Shown: positions 1 through 9,021, numbered from the stretch's first letter. The stretch is DNA of 64,000 bases from Chitinophaga sp. HK235 (GCF_018255755.1 NZ_CP073766.1:2542001-2606000); one strand, 5' to 3'. Translations and numbers: made by a program. Notes: a model not told the origin generated them from the letters alone.

Positions 1-1
1 C

Positions 2-868
2 GGTGGTAAAACACCGGATGCAGGCAAAAGCGTGTGGGGCAGCGGTTTTCTTCCTTCTGTATACCAGGGCGTACAATGCCGCACCAAAGGTGATCCTGTG
101 CTGTTCCTCACCGATCCGGAAGGTATGAGCCGCGATCTCCGCAAACAATCCATCACCGCCATCAACGATATCAACCGGCAGGAATACGAGACTTTCGGTG
201 ACCCTGAAACAGTGGCCCGTATTGCACAATACGAGCTCGCCTATAAAATGCAGATATCCGTTCCCGATGTAATGGACATCAATAAGGAACCGGATTACAT
301 ACACGAAATGTACGGCACCCAGCCCGGCAAGGAATCCTTTGCCAACAACTGTTTGCTGGCACGTAAGCTGGTAGAGAAAGGCGTCCGTTTTGTGCAGTTG
401 TACGACTGGGGCTGGGACAGCCACGGCACCGATGAAAACCTGGCCATCGACTATGGCTTCCGCAATAAATGCAGAGAGATAGACAGACCCATTACCGCGC
501 TGCTGAAAGATCTGCAGCAACGCGGCCTGCTGGATGAAACCCTGGTGGTATGGGGCGGTGAGTTTGGCCGTACCCCTATGCAGGAAAACCGCGATGGTAA
601 AGACACCCCTTTCCTGGGCCGGGACCATCACGTAGAAGCTTTTACCATGTGGATGGCTGGTGCCGGTATTAAAAAAGGATTTTCCTGGGGAGAAACCGAT
701 GAAATCGGTTATACCGCCGTTAAAGGCAAAGTGGCCATCAATGATATCCACGCCACCATCCTGCAACAGCTGGGTTTCGACCATGAAAAATTAACCTATC
801 ATTTCCAGGGCCGTCCCTTCCGGCTTACAGACGTAGGCGGAAAAGTAATCACTCCCATATTAGCCTAA
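2..868 (+). CDS. DUF1501 family protein, 5'-truncated by window edge
   Basis: The reading frame is open from the first bases of the window, so this is the C-terminal 288 residues of a longer protein. The DUF1501 family is related to alkaline phosphatase/sulfatase-fold proteins and usually carries a Tat signal; that end is missing here. Visible family features are the GWDSHG stretch, the EFGRTP motif and a late RDHH segment, which are putative metal or active-site residues. It ends 15 bp before the TIM-barrel gene and is followed by a cytochrome gene, all on the same strand. DUF1501 genes typically sit beside DUF1549/DUF1553 cytochrome genes in Planctomycetes and Bacteroidota, and such a gene may lie just upstream. 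The exact substrate is unknown. Confidence 0.85.
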   Translation, partial: GGKTPDAGKSVWGSGFLPSVYQGVQCRTKGDPVLFLTDPEGMSRDLRKQSITAINDINRQEYETFGDPETVARIAQYELAYKMQISVPDVMDINKEPDYIHEMYGTQPGKESFANNCLLARKLVEKGVRFVQLYDWGWDSHGTDENLAIDYGFRNKCREIDRPITALLKDLQQRGLLDETLVVWGGEFGRTPMQENRDGKDTPFLGRDHHVEAFTMWMAGAGIKKGFSWGETDEIGYTAVKGKVAINDIHATILQQLGFDHEKLTYHFQGRPFRLTDVGGKVITPILA

Positions 869-883
869 AACAGCTATTCACGC

Positions 884-1801
884 ATGCATTCCAACAGAAG
901 AACTTTCCTTAAACAGTCCGCCATGATGAGCGGCGCTTTATGCCTGGCATCCCTTCCCTCCTTTGCTGCAGCCCCGGCCAATGGTTTCCGGCTCATTGTC
1001 ATGGCCACCAACTGGGGCTATGGCGGCAGCATACACGACTTCTGCCGCGACGCGCAACAAGCCGGCTACGACGGCATAGAGTTATGGTGGCCATCCGAAA
1101 AAGCAGCACAGGAAGCTTTGTTTGATGCCCTGGCTAAATACAAACTGCAGGTAGGATACCTCTGCGGTGGTCACGATAGCGACTATACGAAACATGCCAC
1201 TCAGTATGAAAATATGCTGACAGCCGCTACCAGCAATGGACCGCGGCCGCTATATATCAATACCCAGTCCGGTAGGGATTATTTTTCCTTTGAACAGAAT
1301 ACAGCCCTCATCGATATATCCACCCGCATCACACAACGGACGGGCGTTCCCATTTATCACGAGACACATCGTTCCCGCATGTTGTTTGCCGCCCATATCG
1401 CCCGGCAGTTTATTGAGGCTAAACCCGATCTGCGGCTAACCCTGGACATCTCCCACTGGTGCAATGTACATGAGTCGCTGCTCGAAGACCAGGCAGCCAC
1501 CGTGGCCAAAGCACTGGAGCGCACCGGCCATATCCATGCGCGCATAGGCCATCCTGAAGGCCCACAGGTGAATGATCCGCGCGCACCCGAATGGGCTAAC
1601 GCTGTGAAAGCCCATTTCAACTGGTGGGACCAGGTAGTGCAACGCCATCAGGCCGCCGGTAAACCGCTCACCATACTCACGGAATTCGGGCCTGCCGACT
1701 ACATGCCTGTGCTGCCATATACCCGTCAGCCACTTGCCAACCAGTGGGACATCAATGTATACATGATGCATCAACTCAAACAGCGTTACGGAAAAAAATG
1801 A
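884..1801 (+). CDS. Sugar phosphate isomerase/epimerase-like TIM-barrel protein
   Basis: This 305-residue protein begins with a Tat-like signal (NRRTFLKQS followed by a hydrophobic stretch), so it is probably exported to the periplasm. The rest reads as an AP-endonuclease-2/xylose-isomerase-like TIM barrel. Likely metal ligands fall in the expected order: Glu in GIELWW, His/Glu in YHETH, Asp/His in LDISHW, His in HARIGH and Glu in ILTEFG. The family covers sugar isomerases, epimerases and lyases, so the reaction cannot be fixed from sequence. Its stop codon overlaps the next start (ATGA at 1798-1801), indicating translational coupling with the cytochrome gene. The cluster suggests catabolism of a sugar or sugar acid. 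Confidence 0.8.
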   Translation: MHSNRRTFLKQSAMMSGALCLASLPSFAAAPANGFRLIVMATNWGYGGSIHDFCRDAQQAGYDGIELWWPSEKAAQEALFDALAKYKLQVGYLCGGHDSDYTKHATQYENMLTAATSNGPRPLYINTQSGRDYFSFEQNTALIDISTRITQRTGVPIYHETHRSRMLFAAHIARQFIEAKPDLRLTLDISHWCNVHESLLEDQAATVAKALERTGHIHARIGHPEGPQVNDPRAPEWANAVKAHFNWWDQVVQRHQAAGKPLTILTEFGPADYMPVLPYTRQPLANQWDINVYMMHQLKQRYGKK

Positions 1802-3237
1802 GATTATTAGCTGCTTCCGGAAACTGGAACCTGTTCATAGGCAGGGTACATCCACTGATCGTGCACCTGCCTATAGGCATCCTGATCATCGCTTTTATAT
1901 TGGCATTGCTGGCCCGCAACAGTAAACGGGCAGCACTTCGTTCAGCCCTGCCCGTACTATTGCTGGCAGCCGCCCTCTCAGCCATCGCCAGTTGTGTGGC
2001 AGGCTACCTGCTTTCACTGGATGGTGGTTATGACGATCAGCTGTTATCCACCCATCAATGGCTCGGTATAGGCGTGGCCGTTATCAGCGTCCTGTTATTG
2101 CTGGTCAATACCCGCCAGGGCCGCTGGTCTAAAGCAGAGCTGCCACTCTTCATCGTGCTGATACTGCTGGTAAGCGCTGCCGGCCACTATGGCGGCTCTC
2201 TGACTCATGGAGATGATTATCTGCTTCAAGCTATGCCACCAGCGCTACAATCATTTACCGGCAGCAAAAAACCAGCGGATAACGTAGCCACCTATACGAA
2301 TATCGGCGATGCCAGGGTATACGAAGATCTTGTGATGCCTGTATTATCCAGCCGCTGTTATGGTTGTCATAATGCACAAAAACTAAAAGGAGGGCTGCGG
2401 CTGGAGTCTCTGGCGCTGATCCGCCAGGGCGGGGAACATGGTCCTGTATTGAAAGACAGCATGCCGGAAGAAAGTGAGTTATTCAAACGCCTGGTACTAC
2501 CTGATAACGATGAGCACCGCATGCCACCCAAAGGCAAACCACAGCTTGCCCCCCGGGAGCTGGAACTGCTGTACTGGTGGATAGCCCAGGGTGCGCCCAC
2601 AAATAAAACAGTCAAAGAACTGCCTGCCACGCCTCGTATACAACTGGTGCTGGAAGCTATGATGCCCGCCAAAGCCCTGGACCACAATGAATATGTACCT
2701 TCCACTGATGTGGCGGCAGCTGATCATGCAAGCCTCGCGGCCCTCGAAGCCAAAGGTGTGAAAGTATTACCCGTGGCGGCCAACAGCCACTATCTCGCTG
2801 TCAGTTGTATCAATGCCGCCGGTTTTGGAGATGAAGACATGACGTTGTTGCTACCGCTGAAAGCCCAGCTGGTATGGCTCGATCTGTCCGGCACCCGTGT
2901 TACAGACGCAGCACTGGCCACCATCGGCAAGCTGACGGCGCTCACCAGACTGGAACTGAAACACACGGCCATCAAAGGAAATAGCGGTAACCCGCTGGCA
3001 ACCTGTCAGGAGTTGCGTTACCTGAATCTCAGTGGCACAACGCTCAATCCCGCTTTTCTTTCTGCTCTCCCTAAAAACAAAAAGCTGGAACAACTGTACC
3101 TCTATCAGAGTAACACGCATGGCAATGCCATACAGTCACTACAACAGCAGCTGCCACGGCTCAGGATCGATACCGGCGGCTACCAACTTGAAAAGTTAGC
3201 CTCCGATACTATCCTTTATCATAAAAAGACGGATTAA
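1798..3237 (+). CDS. Membrane c-type cytochrome (DUF2231 + Planctomycete-type cytochrome + LRR-like)
   Basis: The ATG at 1798 is chosen because it overlaps the upstream stop as ATGA and gives a natural N-terminus (479 residues); a GTG at 1744 would lie inside the previous gene. Residues 1-145 carry about four membrane segments and the HPLIVHLPIG motif of DUF2231. A haem-c site CYGCH lies at 187-191, followed by the family sequence GGLRLES and a later HRMPPKG, as in Planctomycete-type cytochrome C (PSC1) domains. Residues about 300-479 contain leucine-rich-repeat-like units (LTALTRLELK, CQELRYLNLS). It probably passes electrons or acts as a sensor in the inner membrane for the upstream catabolic genes. 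The stop overlaps the convergent HPP gene's stop. Confidence 0.82.
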   Translation: MRLLAASGNWNLFIGRVHPLIVHLPIGILIIAFILALLARNSKRAALRSALPVLLLAAALSAIASCVAGYLLSLDGGYDDQLLSTHQWLGIGVAVISVLLLLVNTRQGRWSKAELPLFIVLILLVSAAGHYGGSLTHGDDYLLQAMPPALQSFTGSKKPADNVATYTNIGDARVYEDLVMPVLSSRCYGCHNAQKLKGGLRLESLALIRQGGEHGPVLKDSMPEESELFKRLVLPDNDEHRMPPKGKPQLAPRELELLYWWIAQGAPTNKTVKELPATPRIQLVLEAMMPAKALDHNEYVPSTDVAAADHASLAALEAKGVKVLPVAANSHYLAVSCINAAGFGDEDMTLLLPLKAQLVWLDLSGTRVTDAALATIGKLTALTRLELKHTAIKGNSGNPLATCQELRYLNLSGTTLNPAFLSALPKNKKLEQLYLYQSNTHGNAIQSLQQQLPRLRIDTGGYQLEKLASDTILYHKKTD

Positions 3238-3845
3238 AACCATTTGCCCTTATCAGGGTACTTCCGGATGTCTGTCATATTGTTGACTGCCAGTGCTACC
3301 AGCAACAGGATAGCGACACCGGTAGCCACCGGGGATAACACATACCAGAATCCCAGCTTCCGGATAGCGGGTGAACCGGCGATGGCCAGCAAGGCTGTCG
3401 CCCCGCCCGGCGGATGTACTGTTTTGGTTATCTGCATCGCTATCAGGGACAAGGCCACTGCCAGCGCACAAGCCAGCCACTCCCACTCCGGCGAGGGAAT
3501 CAGATATCGTATTGTTACACCGATGATCGCACTCAGGATATGCCCGCCAACCAGGTTACGCGGCTGTGCCAGCGGGCTTTGTGTATGCCCGTATATTAAA
3601 ATAGCCGATGCCCCGAAAGAGCCTATCAGGAAAAGATTATCCTTTACAGCCATATAATAATGACTGAGTAATCCGATGGAAGCTATGCCTATAAAGGCTC
3701 CTATAAATGACCAATAGATATTCTTTTTGTCGATCAGGGTTTCCCGGTACACCACATAACGCGCGATGCGTATGCCCCTATGAACTTTTAAATGTGTTTT
3801 TTTTGATGCTCCTGTTGGGCGATGCCCTTTTGCTCTTGTCTGCAT
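3234..3845 (-). CDS. HPP family integral membrane protein
   Basis: The diagnostic HPPGGATALLA motif of the HPP family and about four to five hydrophobic segments are present. HPP proteins are inner-membrane proteins; some plastid and cyanobacterial members have been linked to nitrite transport, but most bacterial members are uncharacterised. The ATG at 3845 (203 residues) is preferred to a GTG 17 codons earlier, whose extra residues look like translated leader. The residues before the first membrane segment are basic (TRAKGHRP). The gene is convergent with the cytochrome gene, and the two stop codons share bases 3235-3236. Confidence 0.85.
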   Translation of the reverse strand: MQTRAKGHRPTGASKKTHLKVHRGIRIARYVVYRETLIDKKNIYWSFIGAFIGIASIGLLSHYYMAVKDNLFLIGSFGASAILIYGHTQSPLAQPRNLVGGHILSAIIGVTIRYLIPSPEWEWLACALAVALSLIAMQITKTVHPPGGATALLAIAGSPAIRKLGFWYVLSPVATGVAILLLVALAVNNMTDIRKYPDKGKWF

Positions 3846-4204
3846 TGAATGAATGATATAATAATCGCAGTGTAAAATTATATAGGATAAATGCACTTTT
3901 ACAACAGAGATTTAAAAAATATCATTCTTCCTTCTCACAAAAAATCAATCTCCACTTATCAGGAATATCAAAAAAATAAAAAAAATTATAGTGCGCAAAA
4001 AGACTGCGCACATGCCTCTGCATCTTTGTATTGTTGAAACGGTCAAGTAAAAGTTACTACTACACGATTTAGGTTCGATCACTTTTACGATTACAGTTTC
4101 TCATCACAGTTACATCAATTGTTTTCATAATTAAGGTCAATTGTTGCTTACTTCTTTTTTTGGATAAAAAGTAACAAGATTATCTGATTATAATTCTACA
4201 TATC
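3846..4204. promoter_or_regulatory. AT-rich divergent intergenic region
   Basis: This gene-free stretch separates divergent genes and is A/T-rich, with A tracts near 3971-3985 and T tracts near 4150. It contains a perfect 7-bp inverted repeat (listed separately) and two copies of TCAATTGTT at 4115-4123 and 4137-4145. These start 22 bp apart, about two helical turns, which would suit a dimeric DNA-binding protein. A CATCTTTG at 4021-4028 is one base off the Bacteroidota -7 box. No convincing reading frame or RNA gene was seen. Promoters for one or both flanking genes are expected here. Confidence 0.45.
3991..4011. repeat. Perfect 7-bp inverted repeat
   Basis: The arms GTGCGCA and TGCGCAC flank a 7-base loop. 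The G+C-rich arms stand out in very AT-rich surroundings. With no following T run toward the 4205 gene, an operator or RNA hairpin is as likely as a terminator. Confidence 0.4.
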
Positions 4205-6424
4205 ATGAACAACATTTTATCCGTCGCCTTACGTCAGCAAGCCATCTATGTTCCTTCCGGGGCTTCCACTGAGAACATGACCCCAGCTACGGCCATGCTG
4301 GTGGCTGGTCTGGCTAAACTTGGCTATACGGTATCCGAACCATTGTTGCATGCCCTTCAGCATACTACCCCTGATTATCATGACCAGATACTGCAACAGC
4401 TCCGGAAAGTAATGGGCGTAGGTTTAAACTGGGCTCCGCTGGTAAAAAACTGGAGCGAGCCTACCGGTGAAACCACTGCAGATCATATCATCACCTACTT
4501 CACCAATCTGCTGGGCCTTACCGGTGGAACCAGACTGGCCTGTGGTCATCTGATCCCACCTCATACGTTTCCACTGGAGCGGTACAATGGCTGTCCTTTT
4601 TGCGGGATGCCGCTGGAAACTGCCGACACAGTGTATTTAGGACAGGCCAGCAAATTGCGGGTACTGGAGCTCTGGACAGACGATGATGCAACCCGGTTCC
4701 TGGAAAACCTGTTGACCTCCAAAACAGCACTGGACGCCACTCAACAGGAAAGCCTGCGGGAACTGCTTGCCGAACTCCCACTGCCGGCAGTGAAGATTTC
4801 CATGAAAGAAACCCTTATGATGATGGTGGACGTCCTGATAGAACAGAACCAGGCAGCCACAGCACAACATCTGTTTAATACCCCAACCGATATATTACGT
4901 TACCTCTGGTACAAACATACCGGTTTCCTGCAGCTGGTAAGCCCTAAAACCGTTGCGCGCCGCCAGCAACGCAACCAGCAGCATTTGGCATACCCTAAAA
5001 CAACGGAAGTCAAAACATCCGTCAAAGCTTCCATAAAGCTGAAATACGGACGTAAACAGGCTTTGATGGTAGCCCAATGGATGAATGCCCTGCCTGCCGA
5101 TGCAGCGAAGATCTGTGCAGACATGCATCCGCAACGTGAGATGTGGGTGCGTTTTATCAGAGCACTGCGTCTTCCGGAATACAGCAAGCGCGCGGGTTTC
5201 GATCACCTGCAGACCATCATGGACAAATTTTACCGAGTTGATTATGAAGTATGGCAGGGAAGAGTGAACCAGTTTCGTTTACGCTGTGATGCAGCCAGCA
5301 CGTTCTATCTGCTGCAACAGCGTCCGGGGATGTTTGCCCGTTCCTTGTTTGCCAATATGTTGTGGTTTGGGCCGGAAGCAGCCATCAGCGCGTTCGCACA
5401 GGTAGCCGACAAAGTGCCTGCACGGTTGTTGTTTACCCTGCAGATGTATGCCAGCTATTACTTCGACCATCGGGCGATCCGTTTTGTGAAACCGTTAGGA
5501 GGTACGATAAAACAGCTGCCGCCCAACAAACTGCTGGCACTGTATGATCAGGAAGAGCTGGAACAGATGCAGCAGGCGGTGGCCAACCTTTGTCTGACCG
5601 CTACCAAAAAACGTTTTGCGGCCATCCCTACAGATGCCCATACGATGTATATAGATCCTGCTTTATTCCGTATACCACTCGCCATCGGTGACCGTAGCGA
5701 ACAAATACAGGATCTGTCTGCCACACTGATGGGGACCCGTTTTCCGGTGCAGGGTGACAAGGTACGGCTGTTTATGCAGTGGGGTAAAGGAATGCCTGCC
5801 CAGCACCTGGATATGGACCTGAGCTGTCACATCAGCTATGAAGATAGTATAGACTTCTGCTCCTTCAGCAAATTACAGACAACCGGTTGTGTGCATAGTG
5901 GAGACATACGGTATATACCAGCCCAGACAGGTACTGCCGAATACATAGAACTGGACCTGCCTGTACTGGCAGCAGCCGGCGCCCGGTATGTCACCTTCAC
6001 CTGTAACGCCTACACTGCAGGATCGCTTGTTCCTGAGATGGTAGTCGGATGGATGAACAGTGCACATAAAATGAAGATCTCCGAAAAAACCGGCGTGGCC
6101 TATGATCCTTCCTGTGTACAGCACCAGGTGCGTATCACCAGAGGGCTGAACAAAGGGCTGGCATTCGGAGTGCTGGATGTGGCTGCTGCCACTATCATCT
6201 GGCTGGAGATGCCATTTGAAGGCCAGGTTGTTCAAGGGCTGAGAGCCAATAACGTACAGGGAATCCTGCGTAAACTGGATCAGAAACTGAGCATCGGTCA
6301 GTTATTGGAAATAAAAGCAGCTGCCCAGGAGCTGCAGATAACAGATAATCCGGAAGCTGATGAGGCATATACCGCCCAATGGGCCATGGATACAGCCGCC
6401 GTGACAAAACTATTCATCGATTGA
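4205..6424 (+). CDS. RING/TerD-like protein (MXAN_6230/SCO0854-like)
   Basis: This 739-residue protein has no signal peptide or membrane segment and should be cytoplasmic. A short zinc-finger-like site is visible at residues 113-133 (Cys113, His115, Cys130, Cys133), in the position of the RING-type finger described for the MXAN_6230/SCO0854 family. A helical middle region (about 280-470) is followed by a segment at about 535-670 resembling TerD, including an HSGD at 564-567. The C-terminal KLSIGQLL segment also fits the family as I remember it. Family function is not established; TerD domains are linked to tellurite and stress responses. I judge membership by pattern only. It stands alone, followed by a terminator-like hairpin. 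Confidence 0.55.
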   Translation: MNNILSVALRQQAIYVPSGASTENMTPATAMLVAGLAKLGYTVSEPLLHALQHTTPDYHDQILQQLRKVMGVGLNWAPLVKNWSEPTGETTADHIITYFTNLLGLTGGTRLACGHLIPPHTFPLERYNGCPFCGMPLETADTVYLGQASKLRVLELWTDDDATRFLENLLTSKTALDATQQESLRELLAELPLPAVKISMKETLMMMVDVLIEQNQAATAQHLFNTPTDILRYLWYKHTGFLQLVSPKTVARRQQRNQQHLAYPKTTEVKTSVKASIKLKYGRKQALMVAQWMNALPADAAKICADMHPQREMWVRFIRALRLPEYSKRAGFDHLQTIMDKFYRVDYEVWQGRVNQFRLRCDAASTFYLLQQRPGMFARSLFANMLWFGPEAAISAFAQVADKVPARLLFTLQMYASYYFDHRAIRFVKPLGGTIKQLPPNKLLALYDQEELEQMQQAVANLCLTATKKRFAAIPTDAHTMYIDPALFRIPLAIGDRSEQIQDLSATLMGTRFPVQGDKVRLFMQWGKGMPAQHLDMDLSCHISYEDSIDFCSFSKLQTTGCVHSGDIRYIPAQTGTAEYIELDLPVLAAAGARYVTFTCNAYTAGSLVPEMVVGWMNSAHKMKISEKTGVAYDPSCVQHQVRITRGLNKGLAFGVLDVAAATIIWLEMPFEGQVVQGLRANNVQGILRKLDQKLSIGQLLEIKAAAQELQITDNPEADEAYTAQWAMDTAAVTKLFID

Positions 6425-6446
6425 TATGTTACCCCATTTATAACGG

Positions 6447-6481
6447 CAGCCAGGCATTTTTGTCTGGCTGTCCTGCTTTTA
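6447..6481 (+). terminator. Rho-independent terminator after the RING/TerD-like gene
   Basis: A 9-bp stem (CAGCCAGGC with GTCTGGCTG, one G-U pair) encloses a six-base ATTTTT loop and is followed by a short T run at 6477-6481. Confidence 0.5.
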
Positions 6482-6563
6482 TACTATCCATTCCTATTTC
6501 CCGTTTTGATGCCTGGCAACTGTTTATTGATTAATGTTGTTATATAGAATGACAGGTATTCAC

Positions 6564-7718
6564 ATGACAAGAAAACTCTTACTGCTGCTATTTGTCGGTT
6601 GCAGTTATAAAGCACTGGCTCAACAAGATACTGTTCCCCGGAGCAGTACCGACACGATAGCCCATAATGGGCTATACCAGCGCATTCTACATTATCTGCA
6701 GCATACCAATGAAGAACGGAAACATAAAAAAGTGGATCTCAGCTTTATCGGCGGACCGGTATATACACCAGAAACCAGTGCCGGCATTGCCGTCATGGTG
6801 GCCGCACAATACCGCACCGACCGGGCAGACAGCCTGTTACCCGTTTCCAATGTAGCTGTTTTCGGTTCTGTATCTCTCACCGGCTTTTATGGTATCGGCA
6901 TCAACAACACCACCATCTTCCCCAAAGACCGCTTCCGCATGAGTATCAGAGCCTCTTTCAGCTCACGCCCCGACAAGTACTGGGGTATTGGCTATGAAGA
7001 AGGTTCCGACAAAAATCATTTTACCAAATACCTGTTGCTTACAGAGAAGTTTCAATCAGACTTCAGTATCAACCTGAGCAATAAATTTTATGCAGGTGCC
7101 AGTATACATATACAAAACGCACAGGCCAGAGACATTGACACAGCAGGAGGCAAACCGCTCATGCAACCCGACAATGTTTTCGGCATGGGTATAGGCCCTT
7201 TTATAGTGTATGACACACGTGACTTCATCCCCAATCCCTCCAGAGGCATGTTTGCGAGGGTAGGCTACCGCTTCTATCCTTCCTTTCTGGGCAACAAAAC
7301 CGTTTTCTCCAAACTGGAACTGCAGTTTGACTGGTACCGTCGTTTGTGGCGCGGTGCTATTATTGCTACCGATATCTATGCAGAAAAACAAAGTGGTGAT
7401 GTTCCCTGGAACCTGCTCTCACAGGCCGGCGGCACCAACCGGCTGCGTGGTTATTATGAAGGCCGTTTCCGCGACCGTAACTACCTCACAGGCCAGGCAG
7501 AGCTGCGGCAGCGCATCTATCGTCGCAGCGGCTGTGTATTATGGGTAGGCGGTGGCAATGTATTTCCGCGCCTCAATGAACTGAGCTTAAGTGAAACACT
7601 GATCAGCTACGGTATCGGCTATCGGTGGGAATTCAAAAACCGGGTGAATATACGCCTGGACTACGGCCGCGGCAGAGACCAGTCCGGTTTTTACTTTGGC
7701 ATCAACGAAGTATTCTAA
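6564..7718 (+). CDS. Omp85/BamA-like outer-membrane barrel protein
   Basis: From the ATG at 6564 the protein is 384 residues and opens with a clean signal peptide (MTRKLLLLLF ending near KALAQ); the longer upstream start would add a hydrophilic leader. The body alternates hydrophobic and polar residues as in a 16-strand barrel, with the RGMFARVGYRF segment and C-terminal strands typical of the bacterial surface antigen (Omp85) family. It is short: there is room for little or no POTRA domain, unlike BamA itself. Such POTRA-poor barrels are common in Bacteroidota and their substrates are unknown. It is not in an obvious operon. Confidence 0.75.
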   Translation: MTRKLLLLLFVGCSYKALAQQDTVPRSSTDTIAHNGLYQRILHYLQHTNEERKHKKVDLSFIGGPVYTPETSAGIAVMVAAQYRTDRADSLLPVSNVAVFGSVSLTGFYGIGINNTTIFPKDRFRMSIRASFSSRPDKYWGIGYEEGSDKNHFTKYLLLTEKFQSDFSINLSNKFYAGASIHIQNAQARDIDTAGGKPLMQPDNVFGMGIGPFIVYDTRDFIPNPSRGMFARVGYRFYPSFLGNKTVFSKLELQFDWYRRLWRGAIIATDIYAEKQSGDVPWNLLSQAGGTNRLRGYYEGRFRDRNYLTGQAELRQRIYRRSGCVLWVGGGNVFPRLNELSLSETLISYGIGYRWEFKNRVNIRLDYGRGRDQSGFYFGINEVF

Positions 7719-7783
7719 TTACTATCTTTCACGCATACACGCTTTTATTCCTATTATTTCATGTTGTTTTAACATTAAAGTGC

Positions 7784-7791
7784 TTCCTTTG
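7784..7791 (+). promoter_or_regulatory. Possible -7 box upstream of nuclease gene
   Basis: TTCCTTTG is one base from the Bacteroidota TAnnTTTG box and lies 28 bp before the start codon. A TTG triplet at 7764-7766 could serve as the -33 element, with a 17-bp spacer. Confidence 0.3.
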
Positions 7792-7819
7792 CATTTTTAA
7801 ATTTCACAACGAGGGATAG

Positions 7820-8776
7820 ATGAGAATTAACTTTAGACTGCTAGCGACCTATATCGCTCTGCTACTGATCGTTGCCTGTGCCAAGGATGACATCCGCAAA
7901 TCCGCTCCCGGTACGGCCGGCAAACCAGACACCATTGTCGTAAATCCACCTGTAACACCTACTGAACCGGGCGCCGTTCCTGGCGATAACGGACACCTGC
8001 TGCTGGGTAATCCTACAGATGCTAAATCAGATCTTGTTCTCCTTGAGAACTACCTGATGGACCAACAGTACTTTATGGAAGCTTATAGTAAAAACGGCGG
8101 TATCCCCGTTTGGGTAAGCTGGCATCTGCAAGCTGATGATTGTCCCGGAACGGTTGATCGTTCCAATGATTTCAGATCTGACGTTAATCTTCCATTGGGA
8201 TGGTATCAGGTAATGGCCTCCAGCTACAACGGCAGCGTAACCGGATTTGACCGCGGCCACAACTGCCCTTCCGGCGACCGTACTGCCACCAAACCCGCTA
8301 ACAGCGCTACTTTCCTGATGACCAATATGATCCCGCAGGCAGCCTCTCTCAATCAGATACCCTGGGCCAATATGGAAGATTTTATCCGTCAAACTGTTAA
8401 AAACGGTAATGAAGCTTTCATCGTTATGGGCTCCTATGGCAAAGGCGGACGTGGCGACAAACAAACTGCTTTCGTGGAAACACTGGATAACGGCAGGATT
8501 ACAGTACCCAAACAAGTATGGAAAGTAGTAGTGATCATTCCCAAAGGCACCAATGACCTGGCACGTGTAGACGCCAACGCTACTGTGATCGCCGTGGATA
8601 TGCCCAATGACAATACACTCTATACCGGCTCCGGAAAAACTACTGCATGGAAAGACTACCTCTGCACCGTAGAAACGCTGGAAGCCAAAGCTAATGCAGC
8701 CGGTGTTCCACTGAACCTGTTTAAAAAACTGCCTGAAAGCGTAAGAACACAGTTGAAGAAAAAGCTGTACAACTAA
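7820..8776 (+). CDS. DNA/RNA non-specific endonuclease, lipoprotein
   Basis: This 318-residue protein belongs to the NUC1 (beta-beta-alpha metal) nuclease family, which cleaves DNA and RNA without sequence specificity. The DRGH active-site motif is at 144-147, with His147 as general base. The expected metal-binding Asn (Asn178 in SLNQ) and the PWANME helix follow. A signal peptide with lipobox LIVAC ends at Cys20, so it is probably anchored in a membrane, and a Pro/Thr-rich linker (about 30-55) spaces the domain from it. Location and neighbours (DUF5689, TonB receptor, EEP enzyme) suggest degradation of external nucleic acids. A terminator follows. Confidence 0.92.
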   Translation: MRINFRLLATYIALLLIVACAKDDIRKSAPGTAGKPDTIVVNPPVTPTEPGAVPGDNGHLLLGNPTDAKSDLVLLENYLMDQQYFMEAYSKNGGIPVWVSWHLQADDCPGTVDRSNDFRSDVNLPLGWYQVMASSYNGSVTGFDRGHNCPSGDRTATKPANSATFLMTNMIPQAASLNQIPWANMEDFIRQTVKNGNEAFIVMGSYGKGGRGDKQTAFVETLDNGRITVPKQVWKVVVIIPKGTNDLARVDANATVIAVDMPNDNTLYTGSGKTTAWKDYLCTVETLEAKANAAGVPLNLFKKLPESVRTQLKKKLYN

Positions 8777-8821
8777 GCTAATTAATTTTAAATCGTCTGC
8801 TCCCAGCAGACACACCTATAA

Positions 8822-8870
8822 AAGGCTGACCAGAAAGTATTCTATTACTTTTGGGTCAGCCTTATTTTTA
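8822..8870 (+). terminator. Rho-independent terminator after nuclease gene
   Basis: AAGGCTGACC at 8822-8831 pairs perfectly with GGTCAGCCTT at 8854-8863 and is followed by ATTTTTA. The loop is long (22 bases) and may extend the stem partly. Confidence 0.75.
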
Positions 8871-8964
8871 TATTAATGGTAATCTTAGATAGGGTTACTG
8901 ATTACCCGACATGATCAGGTATGACTCTCTGTAAAACATCCATCAAGACAAGATCTTAAAAAGA

Positions 8965-9001
8965 CAAAGTCCCATTGATAATAGAAATCAATGGGACTTT
9001 G
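8965..9001. terminator. Bidirectional terminator between convergent genes
   Basis: A perfect 15-bp stem (8965-8979 with 8987-9001) has a 7-base loop. CCTTTTT follows on the + strand and TCTTTTTAA on the - strand, so it can end transcription of the nuclease gene and of the DUF5689 operon. Confidence 0.85.
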
Positions 9002-9021
9002 CCTTTTTATAATACTAGCTA

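Noticed and set aside
4012..4050. 12-codon leader-peptide-like frame (ATG to TAA)
   Set aside because: Chance frame; there is no attenuator-type structure linked to it.
8027..8815. Open frame of 262 codons opposite the NUC1 nuclease gene
   Set aside because: The nuclease motifs are unambiguous on the other strand.
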